A DNA stretch of 7,539 nt from contig CAJXJM010000116.1 in NCBI GenBank assembly GCA_913054205.1, forward strand, positions 1-7,539. The letters are read 5' to 3'. How positions within the stretch are numbered: the first letter of the stretch is position 1; the number at the start of each line of letters is the position of its first letter. The DNA is from an uncultured Rhodospirillaceae bacterium (GTDB lineage Bacteria; Pseudomonadota; Alphaproteobacteria; Rhodospirillales; UBA2165). The notes beneath the pieces are model-generated. The model was not told the origin of the DNA. It worked only from the letters and a program-made list of their open reading frames with translations, and ran no database searches. This document shows positions 6,471-7,539 of the stretch, in pieces. The position numbers and the translations under genes are program-made.

Positions 6471-6511
6471 TTTTTTTCGGAATAGCACCTCATCACAATC
6501 CTGGATCGATC

Positions 6512-7539
6512 ATGAAACTCAGCAGCGACCGTATTTTGACCACGCATGTGGGCAGTCTGCCTCGGCCCGATGGCGTATCGGAATTTCTCTTACAAAAAGA
6601 AAATGAGGATAGCTACGACCAGGCGGGTTTTGATGCCTGCATGGCGGACGCGGTCGGTCAGGTGGTCGCGCGCCAGGTCGAGGCCGGTATCGATATCGTC
6701 AGCGACGGCGAGATGAGCAAGATCGGTTATGCCACCTACATCAAGGACCGCTATCACGGATTTTCCGGCGATAGTCCCAGGCGTATTCCGGGCGACCTCA
6801 AACTCTATCCGAACTATGTGAAGAAAATCGCCGCGCAGGGTGAGACGCCGAAACTGGCCCGGCCCATGTGCACCGGCGAAATCAGCGTCAAGGATGAAGG
6901 CGCACTGACCAACGATATCGAAAATCTGACGCGCTCCGTGACGGCGGCGGGCGCCGTGCAGGGCTTCATGAACGCGGCGTCGCCCGGTGTCATCTCGGTT
7001 TTCCAGCCGAATGAGTATTATGCCGACGAAGACAAATATCTGGAGGCCTTGTCGGAGGCCATGCGGGCCGAGTATGAGGCGATCAATGCGGCCGGCCTGG
7101 TGATCCAGCTCGATTGCCCGGACCTGGCCATGGGGCGCCACACCATGTATTCCGATATCACTGACGCCGAGTTCATCAAACGCGCCGAAGCCCAGGTCGA
7201 AGCGCTCAATCATGCGCTCCGCAATATACCGGCGGATATGGCGCGTATGCATCTTTGCTGGGGCAATTATGAAGGCCCCCATGTGTGTGACATCGCGCTC
7301 GAAAAAATCATTCATGTGGTGAAGAAGGTGAAATCCCAGGTGCTGTCATTCGAAGCATCGAACCCCCGTCATTCCCACGAGTGGACGGTTTGGCGCGATG
7401 CGAAACTACCGGATGACAAAGTGTTGCTGCCCGGCGTCATCGATTCGGTCTCCAATTTTGTCGAGCATCCCGATTTTGTTGCCGAGCGCATTTGCCGTTT
7501 TGCCGATTTTGTCGGCCGCGAGCGGGTGCTGGCGGGCAG
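6512..7539 (+). CDS. MetE-like cobalamin-independent methionine synthase family protein (3' end cut by window)
   Basis: An open frame of 342 codons with no stop before the window edge. It encodes a single-domain relative of the C-terminal catalytic half of MetE (UROD/MetE-like barrel), a zinc-dependent thiol methyl- or alkyl-transferase family. Motifs seen: THVGSLPRP (11-19, His12), the segment AGIDIVSDGE (58-67), IQLDCPDLAM (198-207; Asp201 matches the substrate-binding Asp of MetE), the zinc ligands His247-x-Cys249 in MHLCWGNYEGPH, and Glu281 in LSFEASNPRHSHEW. The last zinc Cys normally follows a GRERVLAG-like stretch, which is exactly where the window ends, so it should be just outside. 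The ATG fits the family N-terminus; no Shine-Dalgarno is evident. Substrate is unknown: such short forms are often annotated methionine synthase, but can act on other thiols or methyl donors. Third codon positions are distinctly more GC-rich than in the genes upstream. Confidence 0.88.
   Translation, partial: MKLSSDRILTTHVGSLPRPDGVSEFLLQKENEDSYDQAGFDACMADAVGQVVARQVEAGIDIVSDGEMSKIGYATYIKDRYHGFSGDSPRRIPGDLKLYPNYVKKIAAQGETPKLARPMCTGEISVKDEGALTNDIENLTRSVTAAGAVQGFMNAASPGVISVFQPNEYYADEDKYLEALSEAMRAEYEAINAAGLVIQLDCPDLAMGRHTMYSDITDAEFIKRAEAQVEALNHALRNIPADMARMHLCWGNYEGPHVCDIALEKIIHVVKKVKSQVLSFEASNPRHSHEWTVWRDAKLPDDKVLLPGVIDSVSNFVEHPDFVAERICRFADFVGRERVLAG

Noticed and set aside
6343..6606. Plus-strand open frame of 87 codons spanning the tRNA
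   Set aside because: It translates the tRNA and overlaps the start of the MetE-like gene in another frame; typical spurious tRNA-spanning call.
6590..7315. Minus-strand open frame of 241 codons opposite the MetE-like gene
   Set aside because: The plus-strand frame shows clear family motifs and zinc ligands; the antisense frame is a by-product of GC-rich codons and has no recognisable domain.

Overview
The window reads as an ordinary, conserved stretch of an alphaproteobacterial chromosome. The evidence is the gene order: a bc1-complex assembly chaperone (CBP3 type), a DUF177/YceD gene, rpmF, plsX, fabH, ihfA, an orphan MerR-type regulator and tRNA-Pro on the plus strand, with a bamE/omlA lipoprotein gene facing away. 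This block, and the membrane pyrophosphatase beside it, recall Rhodospirillales-like and related alphaproteobacteria. That placement rests on remembered synteny, not on a search. No phage, insertion sequence, CRISPR array or clearly new system was found.

Layout. At the left edge lies the C-terminal part of hppA, a proton-pumping pyrophosphatase whose motif marks it as K+-independent. It ends at a strong hairpin that is U-rich on both strands and so probably also stops the convergent bamE gene. A short divergent region between bamE and the CBP3-like gene carries two -10-like hexamers on opposite strands that overlap each other. The CBP3-like gene and DUF177 are nearly fused (3-base gap). After a 150-base leader come rpmF (ribosomal protein L32), then plsX and fabH with no gap at all between them. 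After another 128 bases come ihfA and the MerR-like gene with a 2-base gap. tRNA-Pro(GGG) follows with a good sigma-70-type promoter of its own. The last kilobase is the 5' part of a MetE-like (cobalamin-independent methionine synthase family) gene that runs off the right edge.

How the genes work together. plsX and fabH feed fatty acid and phospholipid synthesis. rpmF and DUF177 serve the large ribosomal subunit. bamE serves outer-membrane protein assembly and the CBP3-like protein serves respiratory complex III. ihfA supplies the alpha subunit of the IHF DNA-bending protein. The set is growth-linked housekeeping. The MetE-like gene after the tRNA is richer in G+C at third codon positions than the genes before it, so the tRNA may mark a boundary between resident and acquired or rearranged DNA; this is the main point worth following up.
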